This document shows positions 7,705 through 16,293 of a DNA stretch of 64,000 bases, in pieces; position 1 is the first letter of the stretch, and each line of letters starts with the position of its first letter. The position numbers and the translations under genes were made by a program. The DNA is from Labilithrix sp. (lineage in GTDB: Bacteria; Myxococcota_A; Polyangia; Polyangiales; Polyangiaceae), in contig JAHBWA010000008.1 of NCBI GenBank assembly GCA_019637195.1, positions 1-64,000 on the forward strand, written 5' to 3'. Below the pieces are notes generated by a model. The model had not been told where the DNA came from. It did not search any database and saw only the letters and a program-made list of their open reading frames with translations.

Positions 7705-8387
7705 CGCTCATGTCGCGAGGGGGCGCCGAGCTCCGGTACTGGGCGGCCTGCGCGTTGCCGACCCTGGCGTTCACGACGGCAGCGACCAACGGCAGCGCGC
7801 AGGCGATCGCTGCGCTCAGCGCGTTCGTTCTCGCGATCCTCGTCGCCGTCCTCTCGCAGACCAGCGGAAGCGGCGCGGCGTGGGTGACGGCCGACTCCCA
7901 GGCGCTCGTGGCCCACTTCACGTTCCGCTCCTCGGAGTCGATCCCCCTCGCGCGCATCGCGGCGCTGGAGGTCGAGAAGCGGATCAGCTTTGCGAGGCCC
8001 GGCGTCCTCGAGCCCATCTCGTACATCCGCGTCTTTCGCAAGGACGTCCCCGGCGTCGTCGAGATCCGGGCCAGGACGTGGGAGGCCGATGGCTTCCTCT
8101 TCGCGCTTGCCCGGAACGCGAAGCGCCTCGGCCTCACCGGGGTGGCGCCGTTCACCGTCCCGCGACGGCACTACGTGCACGATCTGTTGCCGCTCGTCCC
8201 GGCGCTCGCGATCGTGATGATCTTCCCGTTCCGCGTGGTGTGGCCGGCGCTCGCGCTCGCCGTCTCCGTGTTCGTCGCCCACTCCGCCATCGGCTGGCGT
8301 CGGTTCGCGACGCTCTCGCGCCAGATCGCTCGGGGCGAGGAGCCGGCGCGAGTCCAGACCTGGGTGAGCCTCCTCCGCCGCGCGTGA
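7701..8387 (+). CDS. membrane protein with a PH-like central region, unknown function
   Basis: A 228-residue protein with two hydrophobic helices near the N-terminus (about 12-52), a soluble middle section of alternating strands (IPLARIAALEVEKRI, 'EPISYIRVFRKDVPGVVEIR') and one or two hydrophobic helices at about 165-195. This TM-sheet-TM layout is typical of bacterial PH-domain membrane proteins, but no specific family is certain. It is coupled to the gene at 7081 by an ATGA overlap. Residues about 36-71 are duplicated as a non-genic fragment at 4628-4733. Confidence 0.65.
   Translation: MTLMSRGGAELRYWAACALPTLAFTTAATNGSAQAIAALSAFVLAILVAVLSQTSGSGAAWVTADSQALVAHFTFRSSESIPLARIAALEVEKRISFARPGVLEPISYIRVFRKDVPGVVEIRARTWEADGFLFALARNAKRLGLTGVAPFTVPRRHYVHDLLPLVPALAIVMIFPFRVVWPALALAVSVFVAHSAIGWRRFATLSRQIARGEEPARVQTWVSLLRRA
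7807..7912 (+). repeat. 106-bp direct repeat, parental copy
   Basis: This is the intact-gene copy of the repeat described at 4628-4733 (three mismatches over 106 bases). It lies within the coding sequence of the membrane protein at 7701-8387 and is the likely source of the gene-free copy 3.2 kb away. Confidence 0.9.
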
Positions 8388-8498
8388 GGGAGCCGTCGAG
8401 GGCGCGGAGCCCGTAACGCAACGGATCGAGCGACGCGCGCATCGCTCGACGACTGGCACGCCGTTCACGAGACATGGTGTCCGCCGTATAGTGAAGCG

Positions 8499-9131
8499 AT
8501 GGCAGCCGTTGTCGTCGACCCCGCGAAGGTCTGCGAGTTCAAGGATGAGCTGAGCTTCTATCGGTGGCTCGGCAAACATTGGAACAAGGAGCAGGAGCTC
8601 TGGATCAAGATCCACAAGGTCGGCTCGGGCTTGGCCTCGATCACTCCCAAGGAGGCGATCGACGTCGTGCTGTGCTGGGGCTGGATCGACGGCATTCGCA
8701 AGGGCTTCGACGACAAGAGCTTCCTCCAGCGCTACACGCCCCGCGGCAAGAAGAGCGTATGGAGCCAGATCAACGTCGCCAACGTCGCGCGCCTCGTCGC
8801 CGCCAAGCGCATGCAGCCGTCCGGCAGCGCCCAGGTGGAGGCAGCCAAGGCGGACGGACGCTGGGAGAAGGCGTACAGCGTCTCCAAGTCGGAGGCGCCT
8901 GCCGACCTGCTCGCGGCGATCCGGGCGGAGCCGAAGGCCAAGGCGATGTACCAGATGCTCTCGGCGCAGAATCGCTTCGCCCTCACGTTCCGCGTCATGT
9001 CCCTGAAGACCGAAGCCGCCCGGACGAAGAGGATCGCGGCGTTCGTCGAGATGCTCAGGCAGGGGAAGACGATCTATCCCAACGGCAAGGCGAGCGAGAC
9101 GAAGAAGCCGAACAAGGCACGAGCGCGGTAG
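8499..9131 (+). CDS. YdeI/OmpD-associated family protein
   Basis: A 210-residue soluble protein. The N-terminal half has the family pattern 'SFYRWLGKHWNKEQELWIKI', 'TPKEAIDVVLCWGWIDGIRK' and 'FLQRYTPRGKKSVWSQINVA'. The C-terminal half carries the usual basic helical segment ('GRWEKAYSV', 'FALTFRVMSLKTEAARTKRI') and a Lys-rich tail. These are hallmarks of YdeI/OmpD-associated (bacteriocin-protection) proteins, whose molecular role is poorly defined. Length fits the family. The ATG at 8499 is the natural start. The methyltransferase gene follows ten bases later, so they probably share a transcript. Confidence 0.85.
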   Translation: MAAVVVDPAKVCEFKDELSFYRWLGKHWNKEQELWIKIHKVGSGLASITPKEAIDVVLCWGWIDGIRKGFDDKSFLQRYTPRGKKSVWSQINVANVARLVAAKRMQPSGSAQVEAAKADGRWEKAYSVSKSEAPADLLAAIRAEPKAKAMYQMLSAQNRFALTFRVMSLKTEAARTKRIAAFVEMLRQGKTIYPNGKASETKKPNKARAR

Positions 9132-9140
9132 GCACGAACG

Positions 9141-9932
9141 ATGCGGCGCATTCAACTGATCGAGCTCGAAGACCATCCGTGGTGCCCGAAGGCCGTCCGC
9201 GACGGCGGGACCGACTGGCTCCAGTTCCTGGCGAACGCGACCCGCGTGTTCGACACGATCGCGCCGAAGATTCGCGCCGCGATGAACGCCACCGGCACGA
9301 CCCACATCGTGGATCTTTGCTCCGGCGGCGGAGGTCCCTGGCTGACGCTCGAGCGGGAGCTGGCGAAGAGCGGACCGATCGACGTCGCGCTCACCGACCT
9401 CTATCCGAACATGACCGCGCTCGAGAGCATGCGCGAGCGAAGCGGGGGCCGCTGCCAGTTCCGAAGCGAAGGTGTCGACGCGACGAACGTGCCGCTCGAG
9501 CTCGACGGCGTCCGCACGATGTTCAATTGCTTTCACCACTTCGCGCCCGAGAACGCTCGAGCGATCCTCTCCGACGCCGTTCGCAAGCGCCGGAGCATCG
9601 CCGTGTTCGAGGGGGTCGATCAGCGGCTGCTTCCGATCCTCGCGATGCCGCTCCAGGCCGTGGGGCTCGCGCTGTTCACCCCGTTCATCAAGCCGTTCAA
9701 GCTCTCACGCTTCGCGCTCACGTACGCAGTCCCGCTCATCCCGTTCATCATCATGTTCGACGGCACGGCCTCGATGCTCCGGATCTACTCGCCGGACGAG
9801 CTCCGCGAGCTCGTCTTCTCCGTCCCGGGACACGAGACCTTCGATTGGGACATCGGGACCACGAAGGTCCCGATCTCGCCGTTCGCGCTCACGCATCTCG
9901 TCGGCACGCCACGTCCGCTCCGATCAGCGTGA
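9141..9932 (+). CDS. class I SAM-dependent methyltransferase
   Basis: A 263-residue protein with a recognisable methyltransferase core. Motif I is HIVDLCSGGGGPWLTLEREL (about residues 55-74), motif II DVALTDLYPNMTALESM, and FNCFHHFAPENARAI matches the post-motif segment of class I enzymes. An additional hydrophobic stretch (about residues 165-215, 'LLPILAMPLQAVGLALFTPF', 'AVPLIPFIIMFDGTASMLRI') suggests membrane association or a lipophilic substrate. It starts ten bases after the YdeI-like gene. The substrate is unknown. Confidence 0.82.
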   Translation: MRRIQLIELEDHPWCPKAVRDGGTDWLQFLANATRVFDTIAPKIRAAMNATGTTHIVDLCSGGGGPWLTLERELAKSGPIDVALTDLYPNMTALESMRERSGGRCQFRSEGVDATNVPLELDGVRTMFNCFHHFAPENARAILSDAVRKRRSIAVFEGVDQRLLPILAMPLQAVGLALFTPFIKPFKLSRFALTYAVPLIPFIIMFDGTASMLRIYSPDELRELVFSVPGHETFDWDIGTTKVPISPFALTHLVGTPRPLRSA

Positions 9933-10161
9933 CTCCAGGATCCCTTCGGCCGCGATGCACGTCGCACTGCTCGTGATCGCGACGTGGCGAACGGTCGTCG
10001 CCGGGAAGGCACGAGGGGTCCACGTCGATCGAAACGAGCGCACGCGGGCGGCGCCGCAGCCGCCGGGGCAGGGCGTGTCCGAGGCTGCGCCCGCCCGATT
10101 GAGGACGTAGCCGAGTCCTGCAAAGGGACGGAGGACCGCGCGGCCGTTTCTCCCATCGGGG

Positions 10162-10764
10162 TCACGGTGGGCAGCACGAGTAGAGCGTCTCGTAGCCGCT
10201 GGTCGGGTGGGGAGTGCACCCGGCCGGGCGCGCGACGTCACTCGGGCAGTGAAACGCCTTGTTGGCTCCGCAGGGCCCGTCGAGCGCCGCGCTGCGGACG
10301 CACGCCAGGGCAGTGCAGCACACGTAGGGAGGAGCCGGATCTGCGCGATCGAGCGTGTAGCAGCTCAGTCCTGCCGGCTGGACCTCCGGCTCGACGACGC
10401 CGTTCGGCGAGCATGTGTACACGTGACCGCCGCCGCAGCTCGCGGGGCAGAACGTGCTGCCGGCTGCACCGTTCGGCGGTGCGGTGCAGCGCTCGCTCGT
10501 CCCGATCGTCGCCGCCTTCGCATGGCGGCACGACGGCGGCCCGCCGTCGTCCGCACCGTCCGGATCCGGCGACGCGTCGACCAGAGCGCCGCCGTCACGC
10601 GCGCCGAGGTCGCTCGGCTCCGCCGCGCCGCCACCTTCTGCCACCGCGCCGCCGTCTGCCGCTGCGGCCGCCGAGCCCGAGGGCGGCTCACCGTGCTGAT
10701 CGGAGGACGCGCATGCGAGAGGCCCGCCGGCGAGGAGCGCCACGAGGGGAGGGAGCCACCGCAT
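10162..10764 (-). CDS. cysteine-rich lipoprotein
   Basis: A 200-residue protein from the ATG at 10764. Signal peptide and lipobox: MRWLPPLVALLAGGPLACAS, with the acceptor Cys at residue 18. A Gly/Ala/Asp linker follows to about residue 70. The mature C-terminal domain holds about fourteen cysteines (SCRHAKAA, 'SERCTAPPNGAAGSTFCPAS', 'VCCTALACVRSAAL', ending YSCCPP), so it is an exported, disulfide-bonded domain. It resembles no family I can name. It stands 170 bases downstream of the P450 fusion gene on the same strand, too far to be sure of an operon. Confidence 0.78.
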   Translation of the reverse strand: MRWLPPLVALLAGGPLACASSDQHGEPPSGSAAAAADGGAVAEGGGAAEPSDLGARDGGALVDASPDPDGADDGGPPSCRHAKAATIGTSERCTAPPNGAAGSTFCPASCGGGHVYTCSPNGVVEPEVQPAGLSCYTLDRADPAPPYVCCTALACVRSAALDGPCGANKAFHCPSDVARPAGCTPHPTSGYETLYSCCPP

Positions 10765-10933
10765 AGCGCGAGGATAGCATCGCCGAGAAACGTGCAACAC
10801 GCTACCGCCTCGGACAGTACACGTACGTCGCGACGGCGAGCGCCCGCGGCGCGCTCGCCGTCTTCGCGACCACGAGCAGCGCGGGCAGGCGCTCGCGGGA
10901 CATCGGACGATCCGCCCTCCGGCGCCGCCGCCG

Positions 10934-13246
10934 TCAAATCGCCAGCACCAGCCTCGTCTTCCCGCGCGAGACGCACGCGAGGATCTTCTTCCCCTCGGCC
11001 TTCTCCTCCTCCGTGAGCACCGAATCGCGGTGCTCGATCGCGCCCGCGAGGACCGCGATCTCGCACGCGCCGCAGCTCCCGGCGCGGCACGAGTACGGCA
11101 CGACGCGCCCCGATCGCTCGAGCGCCTCGAGCAGCGTCTCCTTCGCCCCGACGTTGATCTCGCCCCCGGAGCGCTCGCACACGACGCTGAACGGCGCGTC
11201 GCTGGCGTGCCGTGGCGCGCCGAAGCGCTCGAAGCGTACGAGCTCCTTGGGCCAGCCGAGGCGCAGCGCGACCTCGATGACCTCACTCATCAGCCGCTCG
11301 GGACCGCAGACGTAGATCGCCGTCTCGCGCGGCTCGGGCTGCGCGCGGAGGAGCGCCGTGACGTCGAGCCGCTGACCGCGTGAGTTGTCGTAGAAGTGGA
11401 CCTTCGGGTCGCTCTCGAGCTCGAGGAGATCGGCGAGCGCCGCGCCGGCAGCGCACTTGAACGTGTAGTGGAGCTCGCAGAGCTGCCGGCGCCCACGGAG
11501 CTCGAGACGCTGCGCGAAGATCGGCGTGATCCCGATGCCGCCCGCGACGAGCAGGTGCCGCTTCGCGCGCGCCTCGATCGGAAACTCGTTGGCGGGGACG
11601 GAGATCTCGAGCTCCATCCCCGCCTTCACCTTCTCGTGCATGAAGCGCGAGCCGCCCTTCCCCGCAGGATCGAGGGCGACCGCGATCACGTAGGTCTGGC
11701 CGTTCCCATACTCGCAGTTGAGGAGCGAGTACGGGTTGCGGTGGACGACGTCGCCGTCGCGCATGTGGATGACGACGTGGCTGCCCGCGGTAAAGCGCGT
11801 GAGCAGCCCCCCGGACGGGTGCACGAAGCGGAACATCTTGATGTCCTCGGCGAGGTCGCGGACGCGCGCGACGCGGACCGTCTCGCGCTCCCGCTTGTCG
11901 AGGCCGAGCTCCGCGTCCGACCGCGCGGCGATCCGGCCCGCGAGCGCGACCTCGTCGAGCGCGCGCCGCGCCGCCGCCGGGACGCGCGCGCGGCGGAGGC
12001 GGTACCGGAGCGGCATCGACTCGAACCCGCGGGCGAGCCCCACCCGGCTCCGGACGGGCGGCGCGGCCGGCTCGATGCCGGCCATGTGCTCGAAGATCTC
12101 CTCGAACGCGATGCGCATCTCCATCCGCGCGAGCGGGGCGCCGAGGCACTGGTGGATGCCGGCGCCGAAGCCGAGGTGGCGCGGGATCTTGCGGTGGATG
12201 TCGAAGCGCGTCGGGTCGGGGAACACGCGCGCGTCGAGGTTCGCGGCGCCGAGCACGCAGTCGACGAGCGCCCCCGCGGGCAGCGCGAGCCCCGCGACGG
12301 TGCACGGCCGCGTGGTCCGGCGCGCGCGGTCGAAGATCGGCCCCTCGAGGCGCGCCGCCTCCTCGACGGCGTTCGGGATGAGCCCCGGCCTCTCGCTCAC
12401 CTCCTTCATCGCCTCGGCGTTCGCGAGGAGCTGGTTCATCATCAGCCCGATGAGCCGCGTCGTGGTCTCGTTGCCGGCGATCAGGAGGAGCTTCGCGAGG
12501 CTCAGCACCTCGCCGGCGCTCAGCCGCTCGGAGCCCTCGGAGGCGTGGACCATGAACGAGAGCAGATCGTCGCGCGGGTGCTCGCGCAGATCGGCGATGG
12601 AGCCGAGCAGGTACGCGTCGAGATCGCGGAGCGCCTGGACGAGCACCGCCATGCGTCGCTCCCGCTCCGGCCCCTCCGGCAAGAACGGCACGACGAGGCC
12701 GGAGACGACCTCGTCCGACCAGCGCTTGAAGTCCTCGCGGCGCTCCGGATCGACGCCCAGGAGCGCGGCGATGACCGTGACGGGGAACGGGACCGCGAAG
12801 TCGCGCACGAGATCGAGCTCGCCGCCGCGATCGAGGATGCCCCGCACGAGCTCCCGCGCGATCGCGAGGACCCGCGGCGCCATCGTCTCCTCGAGCCGCG
12901 CGGGGGTGAAGCTCTGCGCGAGCAGCGCGCGGAGCCGCGTGTGGTCCGGCGGATCTTCGCCGATGAGCGTCCCGAGCGCGGCGATGTCCGGCGGCAGCGC
13001 GAGGAGGCTCACCTTCGACGAGAAGGTCAGCGGGTCGCGGAGCACGGCGTCGACGTCCCGGAACCGGAGCACCCCCGGGATGTCGCGCGGGAGCACGCGG
13101 CACAGAGGCCCGCGCTCGCACGCGAGCGCGAGGAGCGCGACGGACCGCTCGCGGAAATCGTCCGCGTCGTAGTCGAGGACCGGCAGCCGGCCGATCGAGA
13201 CCGGCTCGGAGACCTTGGAGCGGGTCGATTCGGGCGCGGGTTGCAT
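10934..13246 (-). CDS. self-sufficient cytochrome P450 - FMN reductase - [2Fe-2S] fusion (CYP116B-like)
   Basis: A 770-residue three-module monooxygenase. Residues about 15-410 are a P450: I-helix LLLIAGNETTTR (about 250-261), ExxR in EEAARLEG, heme loop FGAGIHQCLGAPLA with the ligand Cys near 364. Residues about 450-680 are a phthalate-dioxygenase-reductase-type module with an FMN motif NPYSLLN and NADH motif GGIGITPI. The C-terminal ~90 residues are a plant-type ferredoxin: SCRAGSCGACEI and ILACVS supply the four Cys ligands. This order matches class VII CYP116B enzymes (P450RhF), which take electrons from NAD(P)H to heme in one chain. Length (CYP116B about 780) fits. ATG at 13246 was chosen because upstream residues are Arg/Gly-rich noise. 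Substrate is not predictable. Confidence 0.93.
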   Translation of the reverse strand: MQPAPESTRSKVSEPVSIGRLPVLDYDADDFRERSVALLALACERGPLCRVLPRDIPGVLRFRDVDAVLRDPLTFSSKVSLLALPPDIAALGTLIGEDPPDHTRLRALLAQSFTPARLEETMAPRVLAIARELVRGILDRGGELDLVRDFAVPFPVTVIAALLGVDPERREDFKRWSDEVVSGLVVPFLPEGPERERRMAVLVQALRDLDAYLLGSIADLREHPRDDLLSFMVHASEGSERLSAGEVLSLAKLLLIAGNETTTRLIGLMMNQLLANAEAMKEVSERPGLIPNAVEEAARLEGPIFDRARRTTRPCTVAGLALPAGALVDCVLGAANLDARVFPDPTRFDIHRKIPRHLGFGAGIHQCLGAPLARMEMRIAFEEIFEHMAGIEPAAPPVRSRVGLARGFESMPLRYRLRRARVPAAARRALDEVALAGRIAARSDAELGLDKRERETVRVARVRDLAEDIKMFRFVHPSGGLLTRFTAGSHVVIHMRDGDVVHRNPYSLLNCEYGNGQTYVIAVALDPAGKGGSRFMHEKVKAGMELEISVPANEFPIEARAKRHLLVAGGIGITPIFAQRLELRGRRQLCELHYTFKCAAGAALADLLELESDPKVHFYDNSRGQRLDVTALLRAQPEPRETAIYVCGPERLMSEVIEVALRLGWPKELVRFERFGAPRHASDAPFSVVCERSGGEINVGAKETLLEALERSGRVVPYSCRAGSCGACEIAVLAGAIEHRDSVLTEEEKAEGKKILACVSRGKTRLVLAI

Positions 13247-13575
13247 GCGCCCCGGAGATCCACGCGCCGTTCCAGCTCCGGGCGGAGCTCGATCGACGCG
13301 ACCGGCTCGCCTCCGCTCACCCCGACAGCAGCCGACCTCTACGGTCAAGCCGGACTGCGCGGGGCAAGGCTCCGCTTCTATTGCGAGCTCGAGAGGAGGT
13401 CGGGCGGAACGTTTGACTTCGTCTGACGACCGGCGGCGCGATGGCCGACGGCGGCGGCGAGGGTGCGACGCCTCTCACCGTGCGGGGCGACTGCGGTGAC
13501 CGCGCTGGGAGACGCATTGCCGTTACGATAAAATGACTCGGCCGTGGCGTCGGGGGCTAGCCTCGCCGAGCCGAC
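13247..13575. other. 329-bp divergent intergenic region
   Basis: This lies between the divergently transcribed P450 fusion and module A and must hold promoters for both. The only visible compositional signal is an AT-richer pocket at 13517-13535 (ttgccgttacgataaaatga) upstream of the plus-strand gene. No coding sequence or strong hairpin is seen. Confidence 0.5.
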
Positions 13576-14727
13576 ATGCGTCGTCCCCCCCCGTGCCGCC
13601 TCCGTCCCCGCGTTGGATGGGAGCGTCGCGGCGGGGTCGGAGGCCGGCGAGGCGTTCGCTGGCTCGTCGCGCTGGGGGCCTCGATCGGGACGCTGGCGAC
13701 GGCCGCGTCCGCGCGGACGGAGTCGAAGTTCGCCTTCTCGTGGCGGTCCGAACCCGGCGCGACGTGCCTGACGGAGGACAAGCTCCGCGCGGCGGTCGAG
13801 AAGAAGCTCGGACGGTCCGTGTTCGCGTCGCTCGACGAGGCGGAGCTCGTGATCGAAGGCCAGGAGCTACGCGATCGCGATCGCTTCCGCGCGCGGGTGG
13901 AGCAGCACGACCGGGCAGGCCGCGAGCACGGGTCGCGCGAGCTCACGGCAGAGACCTGCGCCGCGCTCGAGCGAATGACCGTGGTCTTCATCGCGTTCGT
14001 CCTCGAGCCCGGCGGCGCGCCCGACCGAACACATGGCGAGCCGACGCCGGACGCGCGCGCCCAGGAGCCGCGCGAGCTCACGGAGGCGGAGAGGCCCGCG
14101 CGTCAGATCGTACCGAAGGACGGCGCGACGGTCTCGGCCTCCGAGACCGCGAGCTCCCCGAGCCGACGTCCCACCGTCATGAAGCGCCCGCCCGCGCGAC
14201 GCGCTCCGCGCGTCGAGCTGCACGCCGGCGCCGGAGCTGGAGCTGCCGTGGGCATCTTGCCGCGCGCGAGCGCCTCGGTGCGCGTCACGACCCGCCTCAC
14301 GGCGCAGGGCAGTCGGCTGAGCGCCGATTGGTCTCTGGGGATGACTCTTCCGCAGATCGCGACCGACGGCGCGGCGCGGGCGAGCTTCGCCGCCGTCGAT
14401 CAACAGACACGCGGATGCTGGGCGTGGCTCGACCGCGCCGCGCGCATCGACACCTGCGCCGGCCTCTTCTTCGGCGCGCTGCTCCCGACCTCGACGAACC
14501 TCGACAATCGAGACACCCCGGCGCTCTCCGTGCTCGGCCCCACAGCGTCGCTGGCCCTGCGCGTGACCGACGGTCCCGCGACGTTTCACGTCGAGCTCGG
14601 CGTCGTCGCGCCGTCGCTCCGCCGCTCGATCAGCTACCTCGACCGCGACGGCGCGGACCGGACGCTCCACGCGATGCCTGCCCTGATGGGGCTGGCCACG
14701 ATGTCGGCGACGTTTCGCGTCTTCTGA
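13576..14727 (+). CDS. module A gene 1: exported protein with barrel-like C-terminal half
   Basis: A 383-residue protein with an Arg-rich N-terminus and a signal peptide ending near SARTES (hydrophobic core WLVALGASIGTLATAA, about residues 29-46). The next ~110 residues follow a pattern FxW...GATCLTEDKLRAAVEKKLG...TCAALERMTVVFIAFVLEPG. After a Pro/Arg/Ser linker, the C-terminal half is alternating beta sequence with aromatic and Gly residues ('VELHAGAGAGAAVGILPRAS', 'TFHVELGVVAPSL'), ending in ATMSATFRVF with a C-terminal Phe as in outer-membrane barrels. It is homologous in layout to the first gene of module B (33237-34319). No enzyme motif is visible. It is probably periplasmic or outer-membrane and heads the module. 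Confidence 0.7.
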   Translation: MRRPPPCRLRPRVGWERRGGVGGRRGVRWLVALGASIGTLATAASARTESKFAFSWRSEPGATCLTEDKLRAAVEKKLGRSVFASLDEAELVIEGQELRDRDRFRARVEQHDRAGREHGSRELTAETCAALERMTVVFIAFVLEPGGAPDRTHGEPTPDARAQEPRELTEAERPARQIVPKDGATVSASETASSPSRRPTVMKRPPARRAPRVELHAGAGAGAAVGILPRASASVRVTTRLTAQGSRLSADWSLGMTLPQIATDGAARASFAAVDQQTRGCWAWLDRAARIDTCAGLFFGALLPTSTNLDNRDTPALSVLGPTASLALRVTDGPATFHVELGVVAPSLRRSISYLDRDGADRTLHAMPALMGLATMSATFRVF

Positions 14728-14930
14728 GCGGAGCTCGCCCGCGCGCGACGAGCTCTGCCGCTCGCGGAGCCGGCTCCCCGATCCGGCCTCGAAACCTCAT
14801 CCGCTCGACGGACGTCGAATTTGCGTTCTCGTTCACAAAACGGCAGTGGCCCCTGGATTACCCTTACGTGCGAACCTTGTCCGGCAGCGCCGGCGTGATC
14901 GCGGGAGGCGCGGAACGCCCCGAGCGAGAA

Positions 14931-15458
14931 GTGACGACGCCAGAGGCACGACCTGAGTTCGCCGCGATCTTTCGCGATCTGAGGCCGTACGTTCAGTCGG
15001 CCCTTCGGGGCCTGGGCGTGCCGGCCCGCGATCTCGACGACGCCTGTCAGGAGGTGTTCGTCGTCGTGCACCGCAAGCTCGCCACCTACGAAGATCGCGG
15101 ATCGCTCCACGCGTGGCTGTACGGCATCTGCGTGCGGGTCTCGAACCACACGCGCCGGCGCCTCGCCCGCACGCCGGACGTCGGGGGCGATTCGCTCCCG
15201 GAGGCCGTCGACCTCACGACGCCTGCCGAGCAGGTGACGGCGTCGGAAGGCCGGCAAGTTCTTTATTCGATCCTGGACCAGCTCGACGACGACAAGCGCG
15301 CGGTCTTCGTCCTCTACGAGCTCGAGGAGCTAACGATGTCCGAAGTCGCTCGATCTCTCGATATCAATCTCTTCACCGCGTACGGGAGGCTCCGTGCCGC
15401 GCGCGCGGCAGTTCAGCAGGCCATCGCGCGCTTCTCTCGCCAGAGTGGCGCCCGATGA
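14931..15458 (+). CDS. module A gene 2: ECF-type sigma-70 factor
   Basis: About 175 residues from the GTG at 14931. Region 2 is seen in DLDDACQEVFVVVHRKLATY (core-RNAP and -10 recognition) and region 4 in VLYELEELTMSEVARSLDIN with the helix-turn-helix LFTAYGRLRAAR. There is no region 1.1 or 3, as in ECF factors. GTGs at 14895 and 14868 are possible longer starts; 14931 fits the family length. The stop overlaps the ATG of the next gene (ATGA), the usual arrangement of a sigma factor and its regulator. It likely transcribes this lipoprotein module. Its counterpart in module B is at 34356. Confidence 0.88.
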   Translation: MTTPEARPEFAAIFRDLRPYVQSALRGLGVPARDLDDACQEVFVVVHRKLATYEDRGSLHAWLYGICVRVSNHTRRRLARTPDVGGDSLPEAVDLTTPAEQVTASEGRQVLYSILDQLDDDKRAVFVLYELEELTMSEVARSLDINLFTAYGRLRAARAAVQQAIARFSRQSGAR

Positions 15459-16180
15459 GCCGTGACCCGCGACGCCTCGCCGACTTCGGCGAGAACGCCA
15501 CCCCCGAAGACCGGCTCCTCGCGCGCCTGATCGAGCACCACCGTGAGGCTCGCCCGACCGCGACCGACCTGCGAGGGATCGTCGAGCGCGCCGAAGCGCT
15601 CGCTCCGCCGGCCGGAGTGACGGGCCGCTTCCACAGGTTCACGCTCCTCGCCGCGGCGGCCGCCGCGTGCGCGACGCTCACCGTCATCGGGCTGCGCGTC
15701 ACTTCGCCTTCGACCGCGCCGCTGCCTGCGCAGCCGAGCGTGACGCCCGCCATCGGCGCGCCGCTCGCGCCTCGCGACGCTGCCTCGGCGGTCCACGACG
15801 CCGTACCGGTCGACGTGCTCCCGAGCGAGCCGCTGCCCGCGGAGGGCGCCCCCCCGGCGTCTCCGGTCAAGGTCGCGCCCCCGCGACGCGCGAGCGTCAC
15901 GCAGAGCGAGCCATCGTGCGACGAGGCCGAGCTCATCGACCGCGCCGAGACGCTCCTGCGCACGGGTCACGCGAAGGGCGCGCTGGAGGTCACCCGTCTC
16001 CACGCAGCGTGCAACGCGACGATCCTCGATCAAGAGCGCGAGCGTATCGCCATCGAGGCTCTCGTGCTGCTCGGCCGAGACCAAGAGGCGACGACTCGCG
16101 CACGCGCGTTCGAGGTGAGCCACCCGTCGTCACCGCACCTCCGAAGAATCCGCCAGCTCGTCGGCCTCGGCGCCGAATAG
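15455..16180 (+). CDS. module A gene 3: putative one-TM anti-sigma factor with TPR-like periplasmic domain
   Basis: A 241-residue protein: a cytoplasmic N-terminus of about 60 residues, one TM helix (about 62-81, FTLLAAAAAACATLTVIGLR), a Pro/Ala-rich periplasmic linker and a C-terminal helical-repeat domain (ELIDRAETLLRTGHAKGALE ... VLLGRDQEATTRARAFEVSH). The classic zinc anti-sigma motif HxxxCxxC is absent. Position after an ECF sigma with an ATGA overlap makes an anti-sigma or sigma-regulating role likely by inference. The module B protein (34937-35677) has the same length, the same TM position and a matching C-terminal motif (LLALGKRAEAERLAGDFLTR), supporting a shared family. Confidence 0.78.
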   Translation: MSRDPRRLADFGENATPEDRLLARLIEHHREARPTATDLRGIVERAEALAPPAGVTGRFHRFTLLAAAAAACATLTVIGLRVTSPSTAPLPAQPSVTPAIGAPLAPRDAASAVHDAVPVDVLPSEPLPAEGAPPASPVKVAPPRRASVTQSEPSCDEAELIDRAETLLRTGHAKGALEVTRLHAACNATILDQERERIAIEALVLLGRDQEATTRARAFEVSHPSSPHLRRIRQLVGLGAE

Positions 16181-16293
16181 ACCTCCGCGCATCGGCGCGC
16201 AGCGCCAAGCGAGGCCATCGTTTTTCGAACGTCGATGGAACGCCCCAACGCCTTTCTCTGCCTCTCGCGCACGCGACGGGTCGAGGTGGACTC

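Noticed and set aside
13517..13535. A sigma-70-like -35/-10 promoter upstream of module A
   Set aside because: The pocket is AT-richer, but spacing between ttgccg and tacgat is far too short for a standard promoter; kept only as a comment on the intergenic region.
14758..14930. A longer N-terminus for the module A sigma factor (frame open from 13533)
   Set aside because: The upstream part overlaps module A gene 1 and is Arg-rich; sigma homology begins near residue 5 of the GTG-14931 product.
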